Assembly (NCBI GenBank): GCA_965153455.1
Contig: OZ234495.1
Location: 8,428,875-8,492,874 of the forward strand
Reading direction: 5' to 3'
Source of the DNA: Sphagnum compactum
Lineage: Eukaryota; Bryophyta; Sphagnopsida; Sphagnales
Length of the DNA stretch: 64,000 nucleotides
Part shown: positions 12,356 to 24,100 of the stretch, piece after piece
How the letters are laid out: each line of letters starts with the position of its first letter
Position numbering within the stretch: position 1 is the stretch's first letter
The notes under the pieces: model-generated
What the model saw: the letters and a program-made list of their open reading frames with translations, nothing else
The model's database searches: none
Told to the model about the DNA's origin: nothing
Made by a program: the position numbers and the translations under genes

Positions 12356-13261
12356 TGATGCACCCCCAAATTCCTTGGTAGAGTCAACTACGAGTCTAAA
12401 TGTGAAAACAACGGAAGGATGAGGATTTGGGGCACACTCCCTAGCTCGAAGCACTTCGGGGCGTGCTGGAGCTCCGGGATAGGGATTAAGAAGAGTGACA
12501 AGCAAGTCAATTACTCACACAGACCTGCACAAACTAAACAACAAGTTAATTAATGCATAGCTTGAGCACTTTTGGTGAGGACGAGTCACAGGTAAACACG
12601 AACTCACAAGACTCATCACGGCCCGGACTTGGGGTTTAGGAACCACCTTCCCCCTTATAATATTCTCTGTGCCTGGCCACCAAGACCAGCACCTAAATGT
12701 CATTTTGTCTCGGGATTCCCAAATGGGAGTCTCGAAATTCCCAAAATTGGGACTCCTGCGACTTTGGAGGCCCATAACTTTGTGTGCAAACCTCCAATTG
12801 AGGTGAGGTCTAAAGCAAAGTTGTAGCCCTCATTGAAAGCTTTTCAATGGTATGTGGCATGCCACCTGCACGCAAAGAAATCGGAGTGATTCCCGACTTT
12901 TAATGGTCGGGAGTCAAATTGGTAATTTGACTATCGGCCTTCTTTTGGCCATAACTTGTGTTTTAAGTACCCAAATGGGTCTTGTGAACCCATTTTAAAC
13001 ATCTACGTTCCAAGATCTTTTCAATGATATAAGGAACTAGTTAATCTAATTAGTTTTGACCCTTGCAATCGCCTTTTGAAAATTTGGGAGTCCATTGGGA
13101 CTTCAACTCTCAAAGTGAGAGCTCCCTTGGGAGTGTGGGGTTCGTTCTTTCACATTCTCATGCACTTCTAGGAGCATGAAATGTGATTCCCGGGCTCATT
13201 CTTGGCTCGCACCTTTGTAAGCCCTTGCCTTGGTTGCAAGCCCAACGCTAGGGTTGCGACA
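12356..13261 (+). repeat. Solo LTR (906 bp) with ATACC target duplication
   Basis: The segment begins TGATGCACC and ends GGGTTGCGACA, so it has the TG...CA ends of an LTR. It is flanked by perfect 5-bp direct repeats, ATACC at 12351-12355 and 13262-13266. A diverged copy lies inverted at 15478-16369. No gag-pol lies between copies in LTR-element order, so this is a solo LTR left by recombination. It sits inside the reverse-transcriptase element, so it is younger than that element. Confidence 0.85.
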
Positions 13262-13266
13262 ATACC

Positions 13267-13540
13267 CATAAGGTCGATGGGATATGTGCACACATATCAA
13301 AGGATGCTTGCAATTGAGAGATGGGGTAGTCCAAGTTGCGTACGAAATCTTGTGAAAAAATTTGAGGAAGATTATCAAAAGGTTGGGAAGATTGGTCGAG
13401 ATGTAAACCAAATGTTTGCCCCTGGGCCAAAACATGATAAATTTCGGGCACAATGGGCTTCAAACGTCACGTTGGAGAACATGCTAAAAAAGGATATGAT
13501 GGTGCAAATTGAAACGACAAGGGCCCAACTTTTTAAATAG
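13267..13540 (+). other. Plus-strand open frame antisense to the RT element
   Basis: A 112-aa plus frame (13202-13540) begins in the LTR and runs antisense over the retroelement. Because the minus strand here carries recognisable RT-element sequence, the plus frame is most likely a by-product. Confidence 0.3.
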
Positions 13541-15477
13541 GCTACTAAGGCGATGGTGGATGTTGATATGAACCCAATGCCATTGAAAATTATTGGTAGG
13601 GAGGCTTGTTTATAAGCTAAAGGTCCTTTTGGGCTATCTAAAGATCTTAAACCTAAAAGGCGTCTAAACACTTTATGGAGGGAGGAGTCAAAGGAAATAA
13701 GGGAGTCTATGAAGGTGGAAGATGGAGGTGTACATCGTAAAAGATATGATGGGCGTTGCATGAAACAACAAGTTAAAATTCCAAAAGCGACATGAACATC
13801 ACCCATTCTAAGGAAAAGGTCCACATGTTAAACGTCTTCTTACATGGCTTCTTTGATGAAAGATGATGTGAAAATTATGGTGCCCAGTGGAACCCCCATG
13901 ACTTTAATTCCTTCGGATGGGGTGGTAAATTCGGATGGGGTGTTGAAGTTTGGTGGTAGGCCAGAGGGTGACCATGTAACGCATTTATGAGATTGGATGG
14001 AAAGACCTATCGCATGAATTTCGGTCTGGAAGTGTTCATAGGCAGATGATATAATTGAAAGGGAGCCTATGATGTGAATGTCATCTGCAATGGATGAAAG
14101 TAAATAAAAGGGGAAAGGACTAGCTGTAAAACATAAAGCCCTAAAATGGGTTAAAACGAATAGTGCCCCCCCCCCCCCCAAGATCATTTTGACGAGTCCC
14201 CATGGCAGATGGGATGATTGTGACATCACCTTCATGATTACGATGACTGTACAACAAAGGAGACTTGAATGCATATAATGCACGAACAAAGGGGATGAGT
14301 TGTATGATGTCCGCATTTGTTGCATGAAATTTTTGAAATATGACCCCTCTTGACACTAAATCGAAGGGGTGAAATATGACCCCTCTTGACATCTAATTGA
14401 ATAACAACCTAGTTGGGGTGAAGGTCCAAGGTGCATCTAATGCCGTGGATTACTGCTTCACAGCCACCCTTAGTTGTAACTCAAATTAGTGTGGGGAAAA
14501 ATGTGTTACAAAAGCTTCACATAATTGAAGACATAAAGCATGGCTTGTGAATCGATACAATGTTTCCCCCATTACAATGGGACGAACTCCACCTAAAGGC
14601 TTGGTCATGGTTAAAAGGCGGGTTGCTCCAAAGACACATGCAATTTAGGGTGGAATATGGCCTTGTGTAATACGAAAATAAAATTGGAACAACTGAAGGA
14701 ATCCACTTGTTGAATCTTGAAGGTGAAAATAGTCCCAAAGGTGTTCAAAAACCATCCCAGAAGGACCACTTGTTGATAAGTGCAGCATGCGTTGGAACGC
14801 CAACTTGAAAAAATCGGAAGAAAATTCGAGGTCCAAGTCTAACCTGTAGTATTTGAAGAAAAGTGGGAAATATACATCTATTTGGGGTGTAATGTGGTGA
14901 AAGCTTAGGTGGTGTCAGAAGATGTGGGTGCAAAAGAAATGGTGCCAAAACATGAGCTGTTCGAAAGTATTCCCTTGTACGGCCAAGGGCTAAACTACAA
15001 AGCAAACGTTTGTGAATTAGAGGATCATGTTGGGGAAAAGGGATGAAGCTTGAATTGATTGACAAACTTGGGCTCGCAAAAAAAACTCCTTCTACAAGTT
15101 TTCCTAGTTGCCTGCTAGAAAGTGCTTGAGTCGAATTCACATTTCCCTATGGCTTGTCACCCCACCACAAGGAGGCAAAATGAGACACCATTGTGGTAGT
15201 AAGAAGAGTAAGTGCCAAGTTGCCACATTGTACGAGTCTTGTGCTTGCTTATCCAATGGAAAATGGAATGCCACTTGTACATCATGCCATAGAGCGGTGG
15301 GGATGCGGTTATATAGACGAGGACGACAAGTGAAAGGATTTGAGGTAATCTAATGTTGAAACCCAAGTCCAAGCTGTTGTAGAAGGAATGGGAGTAAGGG
15401 AACGTATTGGGCTAAAATGATCACAAGGTTTGGATTGGATGAATTAGATGTTTGGCAGGAATGTTGATGACGAGTTT

Positions 15478-16369
15478 TGTCACGACTTTAGCCTTGGGCT
15501 CACGACCAAAGCAAAGGCATGGAAAGGTGCGGGTTGAGAGTGCAACCCAGGAGTCACATTTGCACTTTCGAGAGTGCGAGGGAATGAACCCATACACTCT
15601 CAAGTGGACTCCCATTTTGGAAGTTAGAATCCTTATGGAATCCTGAATTTTCAAAGAGGTATTTTAGTAGCCAAAATTCATTGGATTAAATAATTATTTA
15701 CACCATTGGAAAACTCTTGACATGTAGATGTCTAAAATGGTCTTACATGACCCATTTGAGTACTTAAAACATAAGTTATGGCCAAAAGAAGGGTTGGGAA
15801 TCAAAGTGCCAATTTGACTCTCGCCCATTAAAAGTCGAAAATCACCTTGAAATATGTGTCACATATCATTGAAAAGCTCTCAATAAGGGCTACAATTTTG
15901 ATCAATACCTCACCTCAATTGGAGGTTTGCACAGGAAATTATGACCCTCCAAAAGCTGGAAGCCCGAATTTCGGGAATTTCAGGATTCTCAACTTGGGAG
16001 TCCTAAGACAAAATGACATTCGGATGCATCCCCCATAGCTAATCACAGAGAATACTATAAGGGGGAAGGTGGTGGTTTCCCCTAAGTCCGGGCCATGGTG
16101 AGTCTTGTGAGTCTGTGTATGTACGTGGTTCGTCCATGCACCAAAAGTGCTTCAACCACGCACTAACCAACTTGTTGTTTGGTTTGTGCATGTTCGTGTG
16201 AATAATTGACCCACTTGTCATTCGTCCTAGTCCCCATCTCGGAGCTGCAACACGCCCTTCTACCCTCGAAGTGTTACAAGCTAGGGAACATACCCCAATT
16301 CCCTTTTCTTCTGCTCTTTTCACTTTCAGATTCGCATTTGAGTCTTTCAAAGAGTATGGGGGTATGTTA
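15478..16369 (-). repeat. Second, older solo LTR of the same family, inverted
   Basis: The reverse complement aligns along its whole length to the LTR at 12356-13261. Shared blocks include the CACAGAGAATA.TATAAGGGGGAAGGTGGT stretch near 16040-16070, the AAAAGTGCTT block near 16143 and TGTCACGAC at the lower end (15478). The expected CA/TG at the upper end is mutated (GGGGGTATGTTA), and the flanking 5-mers (AGTTT and AGCTA) match at only three positions. It is therefore an older or damaged insertion. Confidence 0.7.
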
Positions 16370-16378
16370 AGCTAACCT

Positions 16379-16872
16379 TCAATTAGTAAATTGGCACCCA
16401 CAAGTGGGACGCAATACTTTAGGTGGAGGTTGAGGGCGTGTTGAAGAAATGGGGGTAGGTTGGGGGGTATGATTAAAACCAATTGTAGGGACCAAAAGAA
16501 TGGGAGGGGGAAAATGTTCTAGTTGTGCATGATTTAGGGGGTTTGGGAAAGTGTAAGTTTGGGACCCCTCATTCCCATGAAGGGTTGGGGGTTGGTAAGG
16601 GGCACTAGGAGGTGGTGTATGATTTGTTATAATCATAGGGGTAACTAGTGGGTGGTTTGTGGTTTGCATGGGGGATGAGGTGGAGGATAGGTCGGTGGTG
16701 CCGCATGATGAGGCAAAGGGCGATGAGAACTATGAGGTTCATGAAACAAGATGAATTGGGGGACATGGGACATTTGGTGTCCATGTGGTAGGAGGTTTAT
16801 TATGAACATGGGCCCACTTTTTGAAAATTGCCTACCATTACAAGGAAATCTTAAATCTACAAAGTTAATCAC
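16379..16872 (-). other. Proline/histidine-rich open frames, possible gag-like remnant
   Basis: Two overlapping minus frames (16872-16645, 75 aa; 16669-16379, 96 aa) give Pro-, His- and Thr-rich peptide with PPP runs. The plus strand is G-rich here. It could be a degraded gag or spacer coding region, or only low-complexity DNA. No domain recognised. Confidence 0.25.
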
Positions 16873-19480
16873 ATAATACTAAACGAAACAAAAGAAAAAA
16901 GGTAAGAAACTTTCCAAGAAGTCCTTTGCTAAGGCATTATGCCAAAGCCAAATCCTAATTTCGTTATGGGCTTATGTGTCATGATCACTAAGCTATTGGA
17001 TTCAACAAAACCTAAACACTTTAATACCCAAATATTAGATTGGGACCTATTTGCGCAATTGCAGATAGGTCCCATGTTTTAAAGATCACTTATTTTAACC
17101 CGGTAATTTTAGATTTGTAGAGTTAACCACATAAGAGTGGACATATCAAATGGAAAAAGATACTGAATTGTTACAAACAAGCAAATCCTATTTCAAAAGA
17201 TAGTTGAACTTTAATTTTGACATAACCTTTGACATCATCATCCTTATTCTACTGGGTTTGACACAACTTATATGCTTTAAAAAAAACTATTGTGCAAGAA
17301 TTAGGGGCCCAAAAACTTCTAATCTTTTATTCTTTGGATTACCTGAGTAATGTAACACCCAACTTCAATATTAGAAAAACACCTTAGATTTAATCTTTCG
17401 TTTTTAAAGAAAAAACATCGTACAAAACATATTATTGGTGAATGACTAGCCATTAAGTATTGACACATTCACACTTACAACGCATTTATATTTATTTATA
17501 TATATTTGTTGTTCCTTTACTATTTCTCTAAGACTATGACAATAACAAAAAAAAACCAATATTGTGGCAAAGTCTTTTTTTGTGTAGTATAAATTTGCTA
17601 TTGTGTTTAGTTTGAATAAAATGAATAGATTCTTGGAAATAAATTTTTTTCTAGGCTTGATGAAAGTATATAAAAAGGGACCCACCACAAATCAAAATCT
17701 AGACAAAAGAAAAGTAAAAAAAAAAAAACACAAAACCTATCTTCCTTTAACCTTTTTACTTTGTCATCTTACTATCTAGTGATGTTGGTGTTGCTATCAT
17801 CACTATCCGCCTCCTTTGCTCCAAAAAATGGTTGTTTTCATATGTCCCATCGTGCTAAGAAAATCTAGAAAGTTTAGGAGACCTAAATCTTCACTACCAC
17901 TGGTTTTTCTTCTCCTTTTTAGTTCTTTTTTCTAGGAAAGGGGGTGGATGTGGGTATTAGCGTGCTTGAGTTTGTTGGGTGCTTTGTCAACAAACCTATG
18001 AAAACCCTAACTCCTTGTAGGACAATTCAAGCTGACACATACTATTTAGTTTTGAAATGTGTTTTCATCATCCCATACCTTTGAAAATCACAAGCATACA
18101 AAGTAATCCTATTAAAGAAGGCTACAAAACTCATACTTGTCATGGTCCAGTCGCCACATGGTGAAAAAAATGCTCTTATTTATAGCTAGGCAGGCCATCC
18201 TCTTCTCTTTTTAAAACTAAGATTTGTACAGGAAGGTGTTCAACAAGGTATTTAGGCATTTCTTGTTAAGATTTAATAAAATTTCCTTACTTTGCGAATA
18301 CCACTAAAAGAGGGGTTAGGGGGTGAAAGGAGGCCCAAAGATAGGTTGAAACAGGGTGACTTTATGCAAGAAAAAAACTTGGAAATTGTTTAGAGTTATT
18401 CCTATTGTAACACCGCAACTCCTTGAATCCTAGGACTACTCACACCATAGCCATCTTTGCCTCCTTTTCCTCCTCTTGATACTTTGCAACATGCATGTTA
18501 AGTTCGACAGAGACTCTTACATAAAGTCATTACTTGTCTTATTTGTTCTTAAAAAATTTGGGTTCATTTAAAGAATTATTTATTTTGGTGGGGTTGCTAA
18601 AAAAACCAGCTAAACTTAGACATTAATTTTATTATTTAGAGTGACATACTAAGCGTTGATGGAGATGCTTTTAGGGTGTTTTTAACATGTCTTTTTAATG
18701 CCCTCTTTATTGTTTATTACGATTTTCACCCTTCCTTGTGTGCATTCTTATTTTTTTTGTTGTTTTGCTGTCATCTTTTCATTGTCTTTGGCATTTTTAG
18801 TTGTGTTTTTGTCATTTAAAAAATAGTTAGGTTGGGTTTTATCCTTAAATTTTACATTTTCACCTCCTTCACTTCCATAAGCCATATCTTGTTCATTTAA
18901 AAACCAATTCCAGTGATTTTTGTGATATTAAATGCACCAAAAAATGGGCTACAAAATCATTTGAATGTTCAATGGCTATTGACCAATGTGGAAAAAATTA
19001 TAAAACTTTATTTACAAAGGTTTTTCACATACTTGTCTACTTATCATATTAAAATTACAAAATGTTCTTCTTTGTACAAACACATTCTAAACGTGTTATC
19101 CCATATTTTTTACCCAAAAAAGAATTCCACTGGATTATATAAGACAACTTTGTCACTCTTAATAACAACATTGTACGTTATGTCTAGTATGCAATAGAAC
19201 ATAGATTTTTGTTCTTTAAATAATTCTAATAAAGAAAAGTCATCTCAATGTAGTTTTATTTTCTATATGTCATTTTAGTAGAGAAAGTTATGTGGCTGTT
19301 CGAATCTCCCCTCTTCAAGGAGGAAAAAATCAAATGGTTGCTTTTGTTTCTTTTACGTTAAATTTAGGTCTCCTCTTCTAAAAAAGAAGAATTTCTTAAG
19401 GAAGAAGAAAATTGGGTTAGGCACCCAAATTTCCTTACTACCTAGGCAGAAAAAAAAAAGTTTCAACCTAGCTTGTGTTT
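16873..19480. other. AT-rich, gene-free stretch
   Basis: Homopolymer runs and short chance frames only. The longest (94 aa, plus, 18913-19197) is Leu/Thr-rich with no motif. Nothing supportable. Confidence 0.5.
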
Positions 19481-19483
19481 TTT

Positions 19484-20110
19484 TTGCTTGGAGATGTTGG
19501 TGGCCACTAAGTCATTCCATGCTAAATTGTAAGGGAGGACTTGGTGGCCACTATATCATTTGACATTGGATTGTGAGGGATGACTAAGTGGCCACTAGGT
19601 TTCCAAACGAAAAAAAAAAAAAACCTTTTGCTTGGAGATTTGATGACCACTAGATCGTTCAATGTTAAACAACGAGGGACGACTTGGTAGCCACCACGTT
19701 TCCAAGTGAACGTAAAAAAAATAAAATCCTTTTGCTTGGAGACTTGGTGGCCATTAGATTGTTTGACGTTGGATTTCGAAGGATGGTTTGGTGGCCACTA
19801 GATTGTTTGACCTGGATTGCGAGGGATGATTTGGTGGCCACCAGATTTTTTGACCTAGATTGCGAGGGATGATTTGGTGGCCACCAGATTTTTTGACCTA
19901 GATTGCGAGGGATGATTTGGTGGTAACTAAGTTACCAAGTTAAGAAAAAAAACAAAAACAACAATGACCTCGTGGCCACTAGGTCGTGCCTCACAATCTA
20001 GCATCCAACGACCCGGTGGCCACTTGGTGGTCTTGATTTTAGACTATAAAGGGGACCTAAAGTGCTTTCCATCCTAGATTGCCAAGGACCACTTGGTGGA
20101 CCACTTGGAA
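19484..20110. repeat. Minisatellite of TTGGTGGCCACTAGAT units
   Basis: Degenerate tandem units built on GACTTGGTGGCCAC...GGATTGCGAGGGATGA. The core is clean: copies starting at 19825, 19868 and 19911 are spaced exactly 43 bp, and two are near-identical. The outer units are diverged and interrupted by A-runs. Confidence 0.85.
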
Positions 20111-20364
20111 AAATTAACTTAACACTCAAATTTTTTAATGTTTAAAAAGAACACTTTGAAAATTTGTTTTTCATTCCATTATTTTTGTATTTTTCATTAT
20201 CTTTTCTGATATAGTTGATCATGAAATGAACATTAGGTTTGGTTTGAAAATTTGAAAAAAATTAGATGATGCAAAGGAAAGGAAAGGAATTTACTTCTTT
20301 GAATGCAAATTGAACACTTGATAATTTGTTGTGAAACTGTAGAAGGCAAGTTCGAGTAGCTTTG

Positions 20365-21088
20365 TCAACAACCTTTGTTAAAATTGTGTAATGTTGTGCC
20401 TTCAAATATCAATCTCCTTTTGTTGTTGTTGTCACATTCTTGATTAAAACCATTACATATATGACCTTCGTTGTAGACCTCAAGAAGTTGTTCACATTTT
20501 GTTTTGAAATTGTTACCAAGGAGAAAAACATTTTGGTCAAGTTCACCTTCTCCACCTGCAATCAACAATTACTGTTCACCTTTGTTATCCCTTACTCCCC
20601 TTACACCAATGACAATGATAACAATGGTAGTAGACCTCCAACTCTAAATAGAACTTCTGAATTCTGTAATGAAATCCATGTGAAAAAAATGGAAATTAAC
20701 ATAGGTTGGAATGCAGGAATTAATGACACAATGGTTATCGATTCAATTGTGATGACAACATGCATGTCACCCTTCTTAGAACCTCTTTTAGACTTTGACT
20801 CAATGCCAAAATTTTCCACCCTCACAAACATGCCTTTCTACAAATGTTGTTCATGCGTTTCTATATAAGGTGATTTCACCTTCAAAGTGATTGTGGTTAG
20901 AGCTGCCCTGTCCAGTAATCACAATGCAAATATGCATAATTTGGATCTTCCATGCTCATACTTGCAATTAGTTCAAAGGTGCCATACCTATTGAACACAT
21001 TTACCTCAAATGCAACATCTCTAATTCTGAAATCCAAATCATCCATTGTAACAACTAATCTAGTTTCCTTCACTAAAACAACAACCAT
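20365..21088 (-). pseudogene. Decayed minus-strand ORF, unrecognised (transposon-like)
   Basis: Minus-strand frames 21088-20897 (DLDFRIRD, RYGTFELIASMSMEDPNYA, CDYWTG) and 20831-20601 (VENFGIESKSKRGSKKGDMH, IPAFQP) read like consecutive parts of one protein broken by shifts. I cannot name the family with confidence. The longer plus frame (20440-20868, 142 aa) on the other strand has a poorer, Thr/Phe-rich composition and is probably its shadow. Confidence 0.3.
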
Positions 21089-21129
21089 TGTGTTAAAAAA
21101 AGAAAAAATTTATCAAAACAAATTTGACA

Positions 21130-24100
21130 CCAAACAAATGAAATAACTAGGAGCACCCTTTTCTGCATGTTCATACAATACTCAAGTAGGCGAGGTGAAG
21201 TTTTACAAGGTACCCACTCAGAATACCCTCCCTAATCCCAAATAGGTCATTCGATGAGTTCGACCAAAATGCTATGCTTACACACAAGACTACCCTTCTC
21301 CGAAAGCTTCGCAGGGATACTCAATTTAAATCTACCCAAAAGGGTTTACTATTTGACAAAACTAAAAGTTGTAAAAACATACGACAAAACATACACTTGT
21401 AGAAACACAAACTTACAAATGAAGCAAGAAAATAGTCAACAAATGGTGAAAGCTTAAACTAAACACATTGTTCTTGTTGTGAAGAAAGAAAGACAACAAA
21501 CATACAAGTTATCTTTATATGGGACAAAAGACCTAACTTAAACCCTAAACCTAACTCTAAACCTAAACCTTTTTTTATTTTATATTAATTTTAAGTAATT
21601 TGATTATGGTTGATTTCAACTTAACAATAAAGAATCATATTCATGGTTTGGCGGTTAAATTATGGTCTAATAATCAACAAGACATCAATACCTTTGACAT
21701 TTAATAAATGTTTGTTATTGACTTTCAGTAACTTTGACTATGGTAATATCTACCATTAACCATGGATATTGATGAGCCATGGTTTGGTGGCTAAATTGTG
21801 GTTTAATAATGAACAAAACATCAATACCCTTGGCATCTTATGAATTTGAATTATGCACCTCATGCTTACATCCGAACTTTAAATATCTCAACCTAGATTT
21901 GAAAAATATTAATACATAAACTTTAAATTTTTCTCCATTATTTTAATTTCACTCAAATATATTATTATTATTTTATGAACTTTTTATCATGCACATAAAA
22001 AAATTTAGACACACAAAAAATTTTGATTTTTGTATTTTTTTGGTTAAATGTATTAAGTGTTCAATTAAATTTTTCATATTAAATTTTTGTATTGAAATTC
22101 TGTATTCCCCAAAAAAAGATATTAATTTTTATAAAAAAAAATTTTGAATTTTTTTTTTCATTAAATCACCATATCACAAAAGAAAAAAAAGACAAAAAAG
22201 AAAAACATACCCATCTCTTCTTCCAAACACCACATCCCACACCACCATAAGAATAATTCCTTGGAAAATTAAAAAAAACCCACCTTCCTACTTCCAAAAA
22301 CAACCGAACTTCTCACTCTTATGCCACCCAAGAAACAACCCTTTCGGCTATTCCCCATCCCAAAAAAAATTCACCTATCCCAATCCCTTTAAAAAAACCT
22401 CGTTTGGAAAGGGGTGGAATTAGCTCATCCTCCCCTCTTCACCCAAAAAAACCCTTTTGGAAAAAAAATAAAATCCTAACCCCTCGTCCCCTTTTCTTAA
22501 AGCTCCATTTACAACTTGTAACTCTTTCAATCTAATTGAATTATCCACTCCTTATATCTATTGAAACCTCATAATAAAAAACAAACCCATGACTAAATTA
22601 AAAATTAATTTTTTTATAATTTTTTTAAAAAAAAACACCTTAACCCTTTTGTTTTCCCTAAATTTTCACCTAGAAACCCCCACTATACCCCCACCCAACT
22701 TTATAAAATAGTTGTGTTTGCCCTAGGCATGCTTGTTAAAACCTAAAATCACCCATGCATATCTATTATCTTAGGGCAATACTAAATTTTTATAACATAA
22801 AAGGCAACATCAAATTTTTTTTTAAATCAATTAATTTCATCATGATTTTTGTTATTAAATCTTCATCAAAGCCTTATTGAAGGTGTTAAAATAACATCAA
22901 ATTAATTAAAAACACTTATATCGAAAAATATAATTTTATATTTATTTTTATATTTATTTTTAAATTGATGTGTTTTGTCTAATCAATTCTTGCATAATTT
23001 TTCAAATCTCATTTTAATAAGATTTGAAGGAATTTGAAACAAATTATTTGCATGTTTATCAAACAAATTTCATTTAAAAAATTAATCATATGAATTGTTT
23101 TTTACATTTCATAGTGATATGAAACCTCGTGATACAAAGAGGCAAGTAACAATTGAAAAAAATTAAAATGATATAGAAACATGGTTAAATCAATTACCCA
23201 ACATTCATATTTTGAGAAGAAACCCAACAAATATAGATTTGGCTACACCCAAAATCTATGCATGCCCATCCATTAGCTTGGGCCAATAAAAAACATATAT
23301 GCAAACCTATAACCTTGTCCATTCAGCCAACTTTTGATTCTCCGACCCCTATACCCATTGAGAAAGTGTTCCCACAATGCCTTTGTAAGACACGACCAAC
23401 AAATATAAAGTCCATTAGTAGTTGTCACCATGACAAGTTTGGATGTCATCCACTTGATAATTAAAAAACATTCCATGATTACTTCAATATCTCATTCCTT
23501 TCATCAACCCACCTACATGCATATGAAAAAACAAATTAACATGTGCCCTTTCATAATTGAATTTTCATAATTTGATTGAATTCAATTTGGTTTGAATTGA
23601 AATTGGTTTCAACGAATTCAATTTGAATCAAATTTGGATTCAATATAATTCAATTCAATTCAATCTAGATTCCATTCAATGTATTTGAATTCAATTCAAA
23701 TTCAACTTGTATCATGCAAATTCATTTAATATAAATGTCATTCAAATGTAAATTAATTTCTACAAAATCATCTCATTTTTTCTTCAATTCATTGTGATGG
23801 GTAGTGCAAATTTGCATGGAGTCAAATATTAGTTTATTTGCAGTTTTGATTTTTCATGTTAAACAATTCAATGTTCACTTGTTAGAGTTGTGAACATTAT
23901 GAAAATTAAAAATATCAAATTCATTATAAAATGTATTGATATAAAGCATGATTCAATAGATTAAAATACATAAAGACATGTTTTTTTCATAAGAAACCAA
24001 TTGTTGAAATTTAAGGAGTCTTTCACAATTTCCAATCATGATGTGTAGGTCACGGCGACCAGTCTTTTTTCCATTGCCCAACATCATGCCTTCGGCACTA

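Larger units (their letters stand above)
11719..15150 (-). mobile_element. Decayed reverse-transcriptase retroelement, interrupted by a solo LTR
   Basis: Frameshifted pieces of one RT-type polyprotein run down the minus strand. From 15140 to about 14745 there is a pre-RT region. At about 14840-14640 lies a palm-like part with STSGPSGMVFEHLWD. At about 14150-13840 is the active-site block with SIADDIHIIG (the ADD box), then SHKCVTWSPSGLPP and VMGVPLGT. From 13824 to about 13500 comes MGDVHVAFGILT and CTPPSSTFIDSLISFDSSL. The C-terminal part resumes below 12351 with HGNE-type, RQIDIVLTKGGIRTLVDIII and FLHDCANAIWCLKG motifs down to about 11900. In-frame stops and shifts show it is dead. The ADD box and the absence of its own LTRs suggest a non-LTR-like element; the exact clade is not certain. 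Confidence 0.75.

Noticed and set aside
12005-12505. 166-aa minus ORF as a gene
   Set aside because: It runs from the solo LTR into the retroelement; the junction is the LTR insertion site, so the ORF is a chimera of two repeats.
14167-14179. Poly-C run as a functional site
   Set aside because: A simple homopolymer inside the decayed RT element; probable slippage product or sequencing artefact.
12356-16369. A single large DNA transposon with about 0.9-kb terminal inverted repeats
   Set aside because: The left arm has its own 5-bp target duplications and TG...CA ends, and the RT element continues on its far side, so the arms are separate solo LTR insertions.
19290-19320. tRNA T-loop-like GTTCGAATC
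   Set aside because: No D-arm, anticodon arm or acceptor stem can be drawn around it.
20440-20868. 142-aa plus-strand ORF
   Set aside because: Low-complexity Thr/Phe composition, no motif, and the opposite strand carries more protein-like frames.
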